Below are positions 1 through 8,914 of a DNA stretch of 64,000 nt, one piece after another. The stretch lies in contig NC_007350.1 in assembly GCF_000010125.1 (NCBI RefSeq), positions 1,426,001 through 1,490,000 on the forward strand. The letters are read 5' to 3'. A program made the position numbers and the translations under genes. The notes below the pieces were generated by a model, which was not told where the DNA came from, did not search any database, and worked only from the letters and a program-made list of their open reading frames with translations. Position 1 is the stretch's first letter; every line of letters starts with the position of its first letter. This stretch comes from Staphylococcus saprophyticus subsp. saprophyticus ATCC 15305 = NCTC 7292 (GTDB taxonomy: Bacteria; Bacillota; Bacilli; Staphylococcales; Staphylococcaceae).

Positions 1-837
1 ATCAGAATAGGTAGCCTCATTTTTAGGATAATAATATATATGCTTATTTTTATAAGCTGGCTGATTTTTCCAAAGCGATGATTCTGTAAATTCATTGTTG
101 ATAGGGTTACCTTTTTCAGTCGGAATTAATATATAATCAGCAGCATATTTGCTATATTGCTCATGTGGTATTGTTTTAAAGCCATCTTTATCAAGCATTC
201 CCTTTACACCTTTTGGAAATGGTAATTGATATTCTTGATATATTATTGGCGTGCCTCTACCAAAATTTTCACCAAAAATTGAAAGTTGCTTAGGTTTGAT
301 TTCCATTACGGTAAAAGTTTTATTTGAGCCTATTTTATCTTTAATTACCTTTCCATCAGATTGAAGTTGTTTCTCCATATCTTTAATTTGTTTTTTAGCT
401 TCATTTTCTTTATTTAGTATTTTCCCTATTGCAAGATGCATTTCTTTATATGAATAATCATTGTATTTTATTGGTATTGTAGGTGCGATTTTTTGATATT
501 TTTTTATTTTAGTATTTACATCATAAGTCAAAATTAGGTCTGGCTTCAATTTTGCAACACCTTCAACATCTTCTGAACCTACACGTTTAGCACCTTTTTC
601 ATTGATATATTTTGATTTTGGAAAATCATTATTAACACCCACAGGTGTAACGCCTAAATCTTTAAAATTACCGAAATTTGAAGTTAAAATTACTATCCTT
701 TTTGGGTGCTTTGGTATTTTAATACTCTTTCCTGATTGCGTTTTAAACGTCTTTGTTTCTTTATTCGAGTCTTTATTTTGACCACAAGCAGACAAAATAA
801 TTAATAAACTTAAAAATAAAACAATTAATCTTTTCAT
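1..837 (-). CDS. Iron-siderophore ABC transporter substrate-binding lipoprotein (partial, C-terminus off the window)
   Basis: Binds a ferric siderophore outside the membrane and delivers it to an ABC permease. The reading frame is open from an ATG at 835-837 to the window edge (279 codons, no stop), so the C-terminus is missing. The N-terminus is a lipoprotein signal with lipobox LSAC followed by a K/S/N-rich linker. The body has the FhuD/FeuA-family pattern: IPKHPKRIVILTSN, then VGSEDVEGVAKLKPDLILTY. A ribosome site (AAGGG) lies about 9 nt before the start. A Fur-like box lies upstream. No permease or ATPase gene is visible here; any partner must lie elsewhere. Family assignment is firm, the siderophore is unknown. 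Confidence 0.85.
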   Translation of the reverse strand, partial: MKRLIVLFLSLLIILSACGQNKDSNKETKTFKTQSGKSIKIPKHPKRIVILTSNFGNFKDLGVTPVGVNNDFPKSKYINEKGAKRVGSEDVEGVAKLKPDLILTYDVNTKIKKYQKIAPTIPIKYNDYSYKEMHLAIGKILNKENEAKKQIKDMEKQLQSDGKVIKDKIGSNKTFTVMEIKPKQLSIFGENFGRGTPIIYQEYQLPFPKGVKGMLDKDGFKTIPHEQYSKYAADYILIPTEKGNPINNEFTESSLWKNQPAYKNKHIYYYPKNEATYSD

Positions 838-889
838 CGTATCATCCCTTTTAGTATATTCTTTCAATATCATTTTATTATGCAGTAAT

Positions 890-904
890 TGATATTGATT
901 ATCA
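890..904. promoter_or_regulatory. Fur-like box upstream of the siderophore lipoprotein gene
   Basis: TGATATTGATTATCA matches the 7-1-7 Fur consensus TGATAATGATTATCA at 14 of 15 positions and is embedded in a longer inverted repeat (ATTGATA / TATCAAT, 888-906). It lies about 53 bp before the start codon, where a promoter would be, so iron repression of this gene is the natural reading. Confidence 0.75.
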
Positions 905-1001
905 ATAAGATGTCTGATTTTTCATTTAAATTTATTTATTGTTTAAGTTGTTCATTAACTTTGTTTAATTCACTTACTAGACTGTTATGATTTTTCAAAC
1001 C

Positions 1002-1033
1002 AAAAAAAGAGCCATAAATGGCTCTTTTTTTTA
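1002..1033 (-). terminator. Rho-independent terminator
   Basis: AAAGAGCC / GGCTCTTT stem with a 5-base loop, flanked by A and T runs so it can work in both directions. It follows the small membrane-protein gene on the minus strand. Confidence 0.8.
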
Positions 1034-1099
1034 ATATGTCTATGTTTTTATGGCATCAAAGATTCTAATTCCATTAACATAGCTGGTACTTCATTTAAA

Positions 1100-1282
1100 T
1101 TATGACCTATTTCTATAATTATATATACAAGAAGCAATACCTAAACCAACAAGTAAAATAGTCATCAAATAAATAGAATAATTGTCTGTTTGGATATACA
1201 TCTTAAAAAATATGAAATGTAGCGCTGCTACTATGAAATACACAGGTATGAATTTTCTTGACCAAAGTAGTGACTGTTCCAC
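1100..1282 (-). CDS. Small two-helix membrane protein, unknown function
   Basis: A 60-residue protein that I do not recognise. It begins MEQSLLWSRKFIPVYF and has two hydrophobic stretches, about residues 11-27 and 37-54, with a basic C-terminal end (YNYRNRS). This is the pattern of a small integral membrane protein. A terminator follows at 1002-1033, which supports a real transcript. It is 47 bp downstream of the M42 peptidase stop on the same strand, so the two could be cotranscribed. No signal peptide cleavage site or motif is seen. Confidence 0.55.
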   Translation of the reverse strand: MEQSLLWSRKFIPVYFIVAALHFIFFKMYIQTDNYSIYLMTILLVGLGIASCIYNYRNRS

Positions 1283-1329
1283 TCAAATTCTCCTTTTCAA
1301 CTAATAATTTAAACAATTAGTATAAACAT

Positions 1330-2367
1330 TTAGCTCTGTATAGCTGCTAGACAATAAGCCTGTAACAATGCTTGTGTTGCCTTTATAGAATCGATATGTG
1401 TCCGTTCTAATGCATGAGAGGATTCAATGCCTGCACCAAATAAACCGTGCTTGATATCAGCACCCGCTTTTAATGCTGCAGAAGCATCAGAACTATAATA
1501 TGGATAAATATCTACCTTGTACGGTATTTGCTTTATCTTACATAATTCAACCAATTGCTCTCGTAACCCTTTATGATATGGACCAGATGCGTCTTTTGCA
1601 CAAATAGAAACTGTGTATTCATCCGATGCTTGTCCATCTCCTAATGCTCCCATATCAAATGCTATAAATTCACTTATTTTTGGAGATATAGACGCATTAG
1701 CACCATAACCAATTTCTTCATTATTTGATATATAGAATTGAATCGTATGTGGTAAAGTTAAATTTTCATTTTTTATAGTCTTTAAAAATTCAATAATCAT
1801 GGCTACGCTTGCTTTGTCATCTAAATGGCGTGATTTAATAAAACCTGATGATGTAATCTGTGTTCTTGGATCAAAACTTATAAAATCGCCTACCTCTATA
1901 CCTAAACTTTGAGTTTCTTCTTTGGTTGAGACTTTTTCATCTATTCTTACTTCCATATGTTCAATATCTCTCGAGATATCGTCATTATTGCGATATACAT
2001 GTACACTTGTTTCATGTAAACAAATGGTTCCTGTATAGATTTGTCCTGACGAAATTTCAATTTCACAATATTCCCCTTCTATTGCGTTATAACTAAACCC
2101 ACCGATTAAATCTAGTGATAAACGACCATCCTCCTTAATTTCTTTGACCATAGCGCCAAGCGTATCCACATGTGCTGTAACACATTTTTGCGCTTCATCA
2201 TTTTCACCTTTTGCTGTGATTAATAGCGCTCCTTTGTTAGTCACTTCTGTTGGGTAGCCTAATTGTTCTGCTTCACCTTTTACGTATTGAATGGCTTTTT
2301 CTGCGTACCCTGACGGACTATTTATTGCCGTCAATGCTTGGATTGTATTAAAAATTGATTCTGACAT
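1330..2367 (-). CDS. M42 family metallopeptidase (deblocking aminopeptidase-type)
   Basis: Cytoplasmic co-catalytic metallopeptidase of the M42 (FrvX/YsdC) family that trims N-terminal residues from peptides. Motifs visible in order: TAHVDTLGAMV (first metal His/Asp, about residues 64-74), SRHLDDKASVA (bridging Asp), SNNEEIGYGAN (catalytic Glu pair) and the late SSHALERTH segment with a metal-binding His. Length 345 aa is typical. The start has a strong GGAGGGGG ribosome site. The next minus-strand gene is a small membrane protein. Substrate specificity within the family (aminopeptidase versus cellulase-like annotations) cannot be read, but peptidase is by far the more likely. Confidence 0.88.
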   Translation of the reverse strand: MSESIFNTIQALTAINSPSGYAEKAIQYVKGEAEQLGYPTEVTNKGALLITAKGENDEAQKCVTAHVDTLGAMVKEIKEDGRLSLDLIGGFSYNAIEGEYCEIEISSGQIYTGTICLHETSVHVYRNNDDISRDIEHMEVRIDEKVSTKEETQSLGIEVGDFISFDPRTQITSSGFIKSRHLDDKASVAMIIEFLKTIKNENLTLPHTIQFYISNNEEIGYGANASISPKISEFIAFDMGALGDGQASDEYTVSICAKDASGPYHKGLREQLVELCKIKQIPYKVDIYPYYSSDASAALKAGADIKHGLFGAGIESSHALERTHIDSIKATQALLQAYCLAAIQS

Positions 2368-2573
2368 CTAATCCCCCTCCAAATATATTATATATATAGT
2401 CTAACGTTTAAATTTTAAAAATAATACCATTAATACTATATCCCTTTTAAAATACATAGTTGAATTTAAAAATTTATGTTACATTGCATACAACAACATT
2501 TTTACATATTATTTTGAAATGCTAAATAATATGTATTAAATAATCATTATGCTTTAGGGGTGTATAAAACTTT

Positions 2574-2978
2574 ATGAAAAATGACAAACTTTTAAAATTG
2601 GAAGTTAGATTAAGATATACGATATCTATAATCTTTTTTATTTTATATGTATTAAATATCTTTCTGACTTCAAGCTCAACAAAATATAACGTTTTCACTA
2701 GTATGATTGCAGTAAGTTTTTTATTAATTTTAGGTTTATTAAGCCTTCTCAAATTCTTCGGCTCAGCATCAAATAAACTTAAACGAAAAATAATGACTCA
2801 TGTTTATATTTATGTTTATACAAATATCCTATTGATGATTATAATACTATATTTTGATTTGCCTCATTTACTTGGAAATATTGGCACTATTTTTTTAGTT
2901 GTTTTAGTTAATTTTATTTTTATATCTGTATTAGAAAAAAGGTTAAATATAAATTCTAAATCTAAAAATATACAATAA
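2574..2978 (+). CDS. Four-helix membrane protein, unknown function
   Basis: A 134-residue protein that I do not recognise. Four hydrophobic segments are visible at about residues 13-33, 44-64, 78-95 and 103-120, separated by short basic loops, with a lysine/serine-rich tail. An AGGGG ribosome site lies about 12 nt before the ATG. A hairpin terminator follows. It stands alone on the plus strand between two minus-strand genes. The sequence is AT-rich like its neighbours, so there is no sign of recent transfer. Confidence 0.6.
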   Translation: MKNDKLLKLEVRLRYTISIIFFILYVLNIFLTSSSTKYNVFTSMIAVSFLLILGLLSLLKFFGSASNKLKRKIMTHVYIYVYTNILLMIIILYFDLPHLLGNIGTIFLVVLVNFIFISVLEKRLNINSKSKNIQ

Positions 2979-3032
2979 CATTTTAAAACCATATGCTAAA
3001 TTGATGTTGCCAAACATACTTAAATTTTAATT

Positions 3033-3082
3033 ATAAAGCTACTATCCTTTACATAGAGATGATGATAGTAGCTTTATTTTAC
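3033..3082. terminator. Bidirectional hairpin terminator
   Basis: ATAAAGCTACTATC pairs with GATAGTAGCTTTAT across a 17-base loop, followed by TTTTAC. It lies between the convergent membrane-protein gene (+) and the dehydrogenase gene (-) and can serve both. Confidence 0.75.
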
Positions 3083-3134
3083 TTTTAGAAACAGCTTTAT
3101 GATTGCTTTTGTTATATGTACAGCTTGTTCGTTG

Positions 3135-4067
3135 TTAATAGCCTCTTTTTAAATCCACTTGATTTTCAAGTATTTCACCATGCTCTATATTTTTCAAAGT
3201 ATGATAAAAACATGTGACAGCTTCATTCAAATCGGTTAATGCAGAAATATGAGGTGTGATAGTGATATTATTTCTTTGCCATAATTCAGAGTTTTTGTGT
3301 AATGGTTCTGACTCAAAAACATCTAATACCGCATGTCTGACGTTACCTTTGTTTAAAGCTGATTTTAAACTTTCTTGATCCACCACTTGTCCCCTACCAA
3401 CATTGATAAAATAAGCTTGATCAAATGCTTCAAACATAGTTTGATTGAATAATTTTTCTGTTTTTGTTGTTAGTGGCAAAGTACTGATAATATAATCTGC
3501 TTGCTGAACTAATGTCTTAGCTTTATGGATAGGAAGCACTTTTTTAAAATAGGCTTTTGCTTTCCCACTATTAGAAATACCGTAGACAGTCATACCTAAT
3601 AATGAAAATATCTTAGCAATGGTTTGTCCAGTTTCTCCAGTACCAAAAATAGTTATAGTTTGATCTCGCAATGCTTGTGGTGATTGTTTGAGCCAAATGT
3701 TTTCATCTTGCTGTTCTTCAAATAACTTATGATGTTGTAAATCAGCTAATATATAGCTCAAACAATATTCGCTCATTTTTTCTCCAAAATCACTAATTGT
3801 TCTTGTGAGTAAAGTTTGCGATGCTTGCCAGCCGTCTATAGCTAAATAGTTATTGATGCCTGCATTAAACGTATGCACCCATTTCACCTGTGATGGTTTA
3901 AATTGCTCACATGGCTCAAATCCCACATAAGCATCTGCCCAATCTAAATCTTCATTTGTAATTGATTCAACTGACTTAAAACTTAATTGGTAATTCTTTA
4001 AATCCTTTAAATATTTTTGGAAAATTGATTTATAGTCACCGGCTATTAAAATATGATTTATTTCCAA
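3135..4067 (-). CDS. D-2-hydroxyacid dehydrogenase family protein
   Basis: NAD(P)-dependent oxidoreductase of the D-isomer-specific 2-hydroxyacid dehydrogenase family, 310 aa. The nucleotide-binding motif GTGETG (GxGxxG) sits near residue 141. Catalytic residues are visible as Arg in NVGRGQVVD, Glu in DVFESEPL and His in TPHISALT. The N-terminal substrate domain is short and divergent. The start is a TTG preceded at good distance by AGGAGA. It faces away from tyrA with a 175-bp divergent gap. The true substrate (glyoxylate, hydroxypyruvate, 2-ketoacids) cannot be told. Confidence 0.85.
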   Translation of the reverse strand: MEINHILIAGDYKSIFQKYLKDLKNYQLSFKSVESITNEDLDWADAYVGFEPCEQFKPSQVKWVHTFNAGINNYLAIDGWQASQTLLTRTISDFGEKMSEYCLSYILADLQHHKLFEEQQDENIWLKQSPQALRDQTITIFGTGETGQTIAKIFSLLGMTVYGISNSGKAKAYFKKVLPIHKAKTLVQQADYIISTLPLTTKTEKLFNQTMFEAFDQAYFINVGRGQVVDQESLKSALNKGNVRHAVLDVFESEPLHKNSELWQRNNITITPHISALTDLNEAVTCFYHTLKNIEHGEILENQVDLKRGY

Positions 4068-4174
4068 TGCCTTCTCTCCTAATCCATGCTATGTTTATTT
4101 TAGTAAGCATAATATGTTTACTTTAGCATACCTTCTATAAAGTTATTCACTTTTACTTCTACTTTTAATTCATA

Positions 4175-4203
4175 TTGCGAAATTGTATACGCTACTATAC
4201 AAT
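4175..4203 (+). promoter_or_regulatory. tyrA promoter with a perfect inverted repeat
   Basis: A -35-like TTGCGA (4175-4180) and -10-like TACAAT (4198-4203) are 17 bp apart. The segment 4182-4203 is a perfect inverted repeat, ATTGTATA / TATACAAT with a 6-bp centre. It fills the spacer and the -10 element, the classical position of a repressor operator. The regulator is unknown. Confidence 0.55.
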
Positions 4204-4206
4204 GTT

Positions 4207-4221
4207 ACTATTCTGAAAATT
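4207..4221 (+). promoter_or_regulatory. CodY-like box at tyrA
   Basis: ACTATTCTGAAAATT matches the CodY consensus AATTTTCWGAAAATT at 13 of 15 positions. It covers the expected transcription start of tyrA. CodY control of amino-acid synthesis is common in Firmicutes, so repression in rich medium is plausible. Confidence 0.5.
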
Positions 4222-4242
4222 TTGATAGAGGTGGTTTGTTAA

Positions 4243-5334
4243 ATGAAACAAATTCTTTTCGTTGGCTTAGGCCTTATTGGCGGAAGCTTAGCGAGTAACT
4301 TAAGATATTATCATGATGATATCGAAATAACCGCCTTTGATGCGGATACTTCACAATTAGATAAAGCATTGTCTATTGGTATCATAGATTATCAATCAAC
4401 TGACTATAAAACTAGTGTTGAAAATGCTGACATTATTATTTATGCAACACCGGTACAGCAGACTGTTAAATACTTACAAGATTTACCAAACTATCAACTA
4501 AAAAAACATGTAATTATTACAGATACTGGAAGTACAAAGTCAACGATTCAACAATATGAGCAGTTTCTTTTAAATCATGATATTCATTTGGTTGGCGGCC
4601 ATCCTATGGCAGGAAGCCATAAATCTGGAGTATTAAATGCAAAAAAACATTTATTTGAAAATGCTTTTTATATTTTAGTTCATAATGAAACTGATAATGA
4701 TGCTGCTTTTGAGGAAATACAGCACTTATTACAAACAACGAGTGCTAAATTTATTTCTACAACAGCGGAAGAACATGATTTTGTCACTGGTATTGTGAGT
4801 CACGTCCCTCATATCATTGCTTCAAGTCTCGTTCATTTGAATGCGCAACATGTCGAAGATTCTTCACTTGTTAAGACGCTTGCAGCTGGTGGTTTTAGAG
4901 ATATTACTAGAATCGCAAGTAGTAATCCTATTATGTGGCGTGATATTACTATTGAAAATAAAAATACAATATTGCGCATTTTAAAAGAATGGAAAAATCA
5001 AATGTCTGATGTCATTAATATAATCGAACACAATAATCCTGATGAACTTTATGATTTTTTCAACGATGCTAAAGTTTATCGTGATCAGTTACCCCTTAAA
5101 CAACAAGGTGCACTATCTGTGGAGTATGATCTATATGTAGACATTCCGGATAAACCGGGTATGATAAGCAAAGTTACAAACATCCTAAGTTTACATAATA
5201 TTTCTATAAGCAACTTGAGAATATTAGAAGTTCGTGAAGATATTTATGGTGCACTTCGAGTTAGTTTTAAAAACCCACAAGATCGCAAAGATGGTGCAGA
5301 TGCGCTTAGTGATTTTGATACTTATTTTGATTAA
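4243..5334 (+). CDS. tyrA: Prephenate dehydrogenase
   Basis: Oxidatively decarboxylates prephenate to 4-hydroxyphenylpyruvate, the committed step to tyrosine. N-terminal Rossmann motif [11 protein letters not shown] (GxGxxG, residues 7-12 region), then [12 protein letters not shown], the conserved prephenate-site signature, and [12 protein letters not shown]. The C-terminal part (about 290-363) is an ACT domain ([18 protein letters not shown]), the usual site of tyrosine feedback. Length 363 aa fits the staphylococcal enzyme. Ribosome site AGAGGTGG precedes the ATG. The promoter holds an inverted repeat and a CodY-like box. It is monocistronic and closed by a strong terminator. Confidence 0.95.
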   Translation: MKQILFVGLGLIGGSLASNLRYYHDDIEITAFDADTSQLDKALSIGIIDYQSTDYKTSVENADIIIYATPVQQTVKYLQDLPNYQLKKHVIITDTGSTKSTIQQYEQFLLNHDIHLVGGHPMAGSHKSGVLNAKKHLFENAFYILVHNETDNDAAFEEIQHLLQTTSAKFISTTAEEHDFVTGIVSHVPHIIASSLVHLNAQHVEDSSLVKTLAAGGFRDITRIASSNPIMWRDITIENKNTILRILKEWKNQMSDVINIIEHNNPDELYDFFNDAKVYRDQLPLKQQGALSVEYDLYVDIPDKPGMISKVTNILSLHNISISNLRILEVREDIYGALRVSFKNPQDRKDGADALSDFDTYFD

Positions 5335-5350
5335 TATATGAAATTTTATG

Positions 5351-5403
5351 AGTGGGACAACAAAATCATTTTTGGTAAATTTGATTTTCGTTGTCCCACT
5401 TGT
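5351..5403 (+). terminator. tyrA terminator, GTGGGACAAC-type staphylococcal hairpin
   Basis: AGTGGGACAACAAAATCA pairs almost fully with TGATTTTCGTTGTCCCACT, leaving a loop of about 13 bases, followed by a T-rich tract. Hairpins starting with this kind of sequence recur between staphylococcal genes. Confidence 0.8.
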
Positions 5404-5482
5404 TTAATGGATGAAGCAGTATTTTTTAGATTTACCTGAGCTACCTTCCATGTATAAGCCCAGTAGAATGCTATTTGGGACT

Positions 5483-6745
5483 TCACATTTTATGGCCAGC
5501 CATAAGACCTAATCTCCCGTGTTTTGTTCCTGCTTCAGTGTAAGAAGCAGCTTTAGATACAATACCTCGTCCAAATTTGCGATGCAATGCATCAATCGTT
5601 TTAGCTAATTTTTCATTTCTCTTTCTTTCATATTCATCTATAAACAAATTCAATTGTCTATCTGTCTCTTCTATAAACTGTGTTAATGAAATACTTACTG
5701 TACGAATCAATGCGGTACGATCACATAATTTATCAGCAAAATATTCGACAACTTTAAAAATACTGTCTTCTAAATTCGTCGGTTCTTCTAATGTATACTG
5801 TTTATTTATGCCACCCTCATCACTATAACCAAATGAAAAATGAATTGTTCTTGCCAATTGATTTCGCCCTCTAACACGACTCGCCACATCTTCAATTAAT
5901 TCTCGCATCACTACTTTAGATTCTTCATAACGATAATCACGCATCAGTATCTGACTCTTACAAATAGATGGATTCATTACTCTATATTTATCTCTCACTC
6001 TACTTTGATCGATACCATTCGCATGTAAATGTAAATCCACACCTATAACACCTAAATCTCTTTTTAAGTATTGGTGAGGATAATGTGCTAAATCGCCTAT
6101 CGTAAAAATACCTCTTTTATTCAATTTCGCTTCAATTTTTCTACTAATTCCCCAAAATTCTCTTAATGGTTGGATTGGCCAAAGTTTTTTCGGAACATCT
6201 TGATAACGCCATTCTGCAATTAGACTTTTAGTATGCTTTGCTTCTACATCCATGGCAATCTTACTCAATAACATATTAGATCCTATACCTATAGAACAAT
6301 TGATGCCTGTTTCTTCTTTGATTTCAAATTGCAATTTTTGACAAAAAGATTGAACCGTACTACTAAACCTATGATAACTATTGGTCACATCCATAAAAAA
6401 CTCATCTACACTATACTGATGTAAATCTTCAGGAGCAATATAGCGCAATGCAATTTTTGATATTGCTACAGAAACTTCTAAATACTTTCTCATACTTGGA
6501 TTAATAATATATATGTCATTTCTATGTGGTATTTCAAATAATCTAGATCCCGTTTTTACACCTAATGCTTTCAAAGGTCCCGTTGCTGCTAACACAACTG
6601 AACCTTGTCTTTTAGTATCAGCAACAACAGCTAATTTTTCTTTCATTGGGTCTAATCCTTTTTGTATGCAAGAAACGCTAGCAAAAAAACTTTTTTGATC
6701 TATACACAATACATCTCTCTCTTCCACCAGATTATAATCATACAT
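5483..6745 (-). CDS. Y-family DNA polymerase (UmuC/UvrX-like), SOS-regulated
   Basis: Error-prone translesion polymerase. The palm carries the metal-binding Asp in VLCIDQKSFFASV (residues 13-25) and the SVDEFFMDVT motif (about 108-117), equivalent to the SIDE motif of DinB/UmuC. A helix-hairpin-helix stretch (FWGISRKIEAKLNKRGIFTIGDLA) and the little-finger domain follow. Length 420 aa is typical of Gram-positive UmuC-like or UvrX polymerases. Two LexA-type boxes lie 35-77 bp before the start. The gene is single, with no umuD partner, as is usual in Firmicutes. Distinguishing UmuC-like from UvrX-like would need a tree. Confidence 0.92.
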   Translation of the reverse strand: MYDYNLVEERDVLCIDQKSFFASVSCIQKGLDPMKEKLAVVADTKRQGSVVLAATGPLKALGVKTGSRLFEIPHRNDIYIINPSMRKYLEVSVAISKIALRYIAPEDLHQYSVDEFFMDVTNSYHRFSSTVQSFCQKLQFEIKEETGINCSIGIGSNMLLSKIAMDVEAKHTKSLIAEWRYQDVPKKLWPIQPLREFWGISRKIEAKLNKRGIFTIGDLAHYPHQYLKRDLGVIGVDLHLHANGIDQSRVRDKYRVMNPSICKSQILMRDYRYEESKVVMRELIEDVASRVRGRNQLARTIHFSFGYSDEGGINKQYTLEEPTNLEDSIFKVVEYFADKLCDRTALIRTVSISLTQFIEETDRQLNLFIDEYERKRNEKLAKTIDALHRKFGRGIVSKAASYTEAGTKHGRLGLMAGHKM

Positions 6746-6779
6746 ATCTCATGCCTCCCTCAATTAATTTTATTATATA

Positions 6780-6822
6780 CGAACAAATGTTCTATTTCAA
6801 TAGCGATAAGAACAAATGTTCC
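6780..6822. promoter_or_regulatory. Two LexA (SOS) boxes
   Basis: CGAACAAATGTTCT (6780-6793) and AGAACAAATGTTCC (6809-6822), both close to the staphylococcal SOS consensus CGAACAAATGTTCG. They lie immediately upstream of the polymerase gene. Confidence 0.85.
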
Positions 6823-6894
6823 AATTTGATATATTTATAATTTTCTCAATTTTCATGCTATAATATCTTTAAATTATTAAAGGAGGAATTACAC

Positions 6895-7080
6895 ATGCCA
6901 ATCGTAAATGTAAAGTTATTAGAAGGACGTTCAGATGAACAACTTAAAAATTTGGTAACTGAGGTTACAAATGCTGTAGAAAAAACAACAGGTGCTAATA
7001 AAGAGGCGATACAAATTGTCATAGAAGAAATGAAAGCATCTCACTATGGCGTAGCTGGTGTGAGAAAATCTGATCAATAA
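6895..7080 (+). CDS. 4-oxalocrotonate tautomerase family protein
   Basis: A 61-residue tautomerase. The mature chain begins with Pro (MPIVNVKLLEGRS), the catalytic base of the family, and the conserved Arg-bearing segment (LEGRSDEQ) follows. These proteins act as small oligomers that move double bonds in keto-enol acids. In staphylococci the real substrate is unknown. An AGGAGG ribosome site precedes the ATG, and a strong hairpin follows. It lies between the SOS polymerase and msrR without obvious functional link. Confidence 0.9.
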   Translation: MPIVNVKLLEGRSDEQLKNLVTEVTNAVEKTTGANKEAIQIVIEEMKASHYGVAGVRKSDQ

Positions 7081-7162
7081 AAACAGAATTAATGATCAAA
7101 AATGTAATCAAGTTCATTACCTAACCCACCTGATTACAAATGAAAAATTTTCTATATAAAAA

Positions 7163-7203
7163 AAGCGTACGCTATCCATAGGGTAACGTACGCTTATTAT
7201 TAT
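7163..7203. terminator. Bidirectional terminator
   Basis: AGCGTACG / CGTACGCT outer stem extended by TATCC / GGGTA, 3-base loop, flanked by A and T tracts. It separates the convergent tautomerase and msrR genes. Confidence 0.85.
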
Positions 7204-7219
7204 TTATGTCGAAACTATC

Positions 7220-8203
7220 TTAATCTTCTTCAAGGAATTTTTTAACTTCAGCTTTATTTTTGGCTTTATCAATTTCTAAAGCACTACCGTCCATTGGTGT
7301 TTGAATATCCTGATAAGTACCTTTAATAGGTAATGTAACAGAGACGACTTTCTTATCACCACGGATACCAAAGTTTAAACCTGATTGTATTAATACAGAA
7401 TCTGGCATATTCGTATTTAAATAACCTCTTAAAATACCAGCAACTTTTGGTAACTTCGGTAATGTATCCAAACTTGCGAGTTCTTGCTTAAGAGACTGCA
7501 TTACTTGCTGTTGTCTACGTACACGACCAAAATCGCCTTCTGGATCATGTCTAAATCTAGCATAACCTAATAATTCTTTACCATTCAGACGATGATGTCC
7601 TTTTTTCAATGACACGCCAATATTTTTTGACATATCTTTCTCAACATCAATTGGCACACCATTAGGTTCTAGTTCATCTATCATTTTTTCAAATCCAGTA
7701 AAATCTAAAATCGCATAATATTCAGGATCAATGCCAAGATTTTTCTTCAATGTTTGTCTTAACAATTCTGGTCCACCGATAGAATATGCAGAATTTATTT
7801 TATGCTGTCCGTTTCCAGGAATATCAGCATAAATGTCACGCATCACAGACATCATTTTCATCTTTTTGTGAATATAATCGTATTGCGCTATCATAATAGA
7901 ATCCGTTCTAGAAATTCCGCCTTGTTCTTTATCCGCACCTAGTACCATAACCGTAATTTTACCATCATTCTTTACGGCACCATTAAATTTATGCTGTTTC
8001 AACGTTTTACCATGATCTTTAGCATATTTTATGCCGGAATTATAACCATGTACGGAATAGCCTATGATAATTGCTAAAATAATAATACCAATCAAAATAA
8101 TAAATGGTAGTTTCCTAAACCGCTTCTTTTTCCCCCTACGCATTGGCGGAGGATTAGTATTGCCTTGTGTGTTCTTACTACTTCTTAGTTTGTCTTCATT
8201 CAT
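7220..8203 (-). CDS. msrR: LytR-CpsA-Psr family cell-wall glycopolymer ligase (MsrR)
   Basis: Attaches undecaprenyl-linked glycopolymers (wall teichoic acid, capsule) to peptidoglycan. A basic cytoplasmic head (residues 1-30), one membrane helix (about 33-52) and an extracellular LCP domain are visible. The domain has the conserved [25 protein letters not shown], and [21 protein letters not shown] segments with phosphate-binding Arg and Asp residues. I place the start at the ATG 8201-8203 (327 aa, the usual MsrR length) because the AAGG ribosome site overlaps the alternative TTG. It is divergent from msrA, the arrangement from which it was named. Confidence 0.9.
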   Translation of the reverse strand: MNEDKLRSSKNTQGNTNPPPMRRGKKKRFRKLPFIILIGIIILAIIIGYSVHGYNSGIKYAKDHGKTLKQHKFNGAVKNDGKITVMVLGADKEQGGISRTDSIMIAQYDYIHKKMKMMSVMRDIYADIPGNGQHKINSAYSIGGPELLRQTLKKNLGIDPEYYAILDFTGFEKMIDELEPNGVPIDVEKDMSKNIGVSLKKGHHRLNGKELLGYARFRHDPEGDFGRVRRQQQVMQSLKQELASLDTLPKLPKVAGILRGYLNTNMPDSVLIQSGLNFGIRGDKKVVSVTLPIKGTYQDIQTPMDGSALEIDKAKNKAEVKKFLEED

Positions 8204-8343
8204 TAGTATCAACCTTATATCTTCAAAATTGCACTTCTATGTACTATAATTAACATATATTAAAGTTATATTAAAAAGTGTATAAAAATCAAGTAATATC
8301 TTAATATATGGTACTAAGGTCTAATACGGAAAGGATGTTAAGC

Positions 8344-8859
8344 ATGAATATAAACAAAGCCTACTTCGCAGGAGGTTGCTTTTGGTGTATGGTTAAACCC
8401 TTCGACACATTTGAAGGTATTGAAAGCGTAACCTCTGGCTATATGGGAGGACATGTGGATAATCCTTCATATGAGCAAGTTAAGACAGGCAACACTGGAC
8501 ATTTGGAAACTGTTGAAATCGAATATGATGTAGCACTGTTTTCATACAATAAATTATTAGAAATTTTCTTTTCAGTAATAGACCCATCAGATGAAGGCGG
8601 ACAATTTCAAGATAGAGGTGCACAGTACAAAACTGCTATCTTCTATACCAATGAAGACCAAAAAAATGTTGCCGAAGAATATATTGAACAACTCAAAGAA
8701 ACAATCGATAAAGATAAAGCTATTGCAACACAAGTATTACCTGCTGCTACATTTTATGAAGCAGAGCCAGAACATCAAGATTTTTATAAAAAAAATCCAG
8801 AACGTTACGCCAAAGAACAACAAGACCGTCAAAATTATAAGCAACAGACAGATAAATAA
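8344..8859 (+). CDS. msrA: Peptide-methionine (S)-S-oxide reductase
   Basis: Reduces methionine S-sulfoxide in proteins, repairing oxidative damage in the cytoplasm. The catalytic motif GCFWC is at residues 10-14 ([11 protein letters not shown]); the family signatures GYMGGH and GHLETVEI follow. I choose the ATG at 8344 (171 aa), which has an AAAGGATG ribosome site about 7 nt upstream, over an upstream in-frame ATG at 8308 that lacks one. No MsrB domain is fused. It is divergent from msrR and ends in a hairpin shared with rbsB. Confidence 0.95.
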   Translation: MNINKAYFAGGCFWCMVKPFDTFEGIESVTSGYMGGHVDNPSYEQVKTGNTGHLETVEIEYDVALFSYNKLLEIFFSVIDPSDEGGQFQDRGAQYKTAIFYTNEDQKNVAEEYIEQLKETIDKDKAIATQVLPAATFYEAEPEHQDFYKKNPERYAKEQQDRQNYKQQTDK

Positions 8860-8861
8860 AC

Positions 8862-8906
8862 AAAAAGCCGGAAACAGTACGATGATCACTGTATCCGGCT
8901 TTTTCT
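8862..8906. terminator. Bidirectional terminator between msrA and rbsB
   Basis: AAAAAGCCGGA / TCCGGCTTTTT stem with additional internal pairing (ACAGT / ACTGT). Poly-A on the left and poly-T on the right allow use from both sides. Confidence 0.88.
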
Positions 8907-8914
8907 CATAAATC

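Noticed and set aside
2522..2752. Minus-strand 76-codon frame over the four-helix gene
   Set aside because: No ribosome site; the plus-strand frame has one plus a terminator.
5577..5828. Open frame on the plus strand inside the Y-family polymerase
   Set aside because: Antisense shadow of a well-supported gene, no ribosome site.
6837..6851. CodY-like AATTTTCTCAATTTT before the tautomerase gene
   Set aside because: 12 of 15 matches but the second half is wrong in its key A bases; too weak.
8591..8911. 106-codon frame overlapping msrA
   Set aside because: Out-of-frame shadow of msrA running into its terminator.
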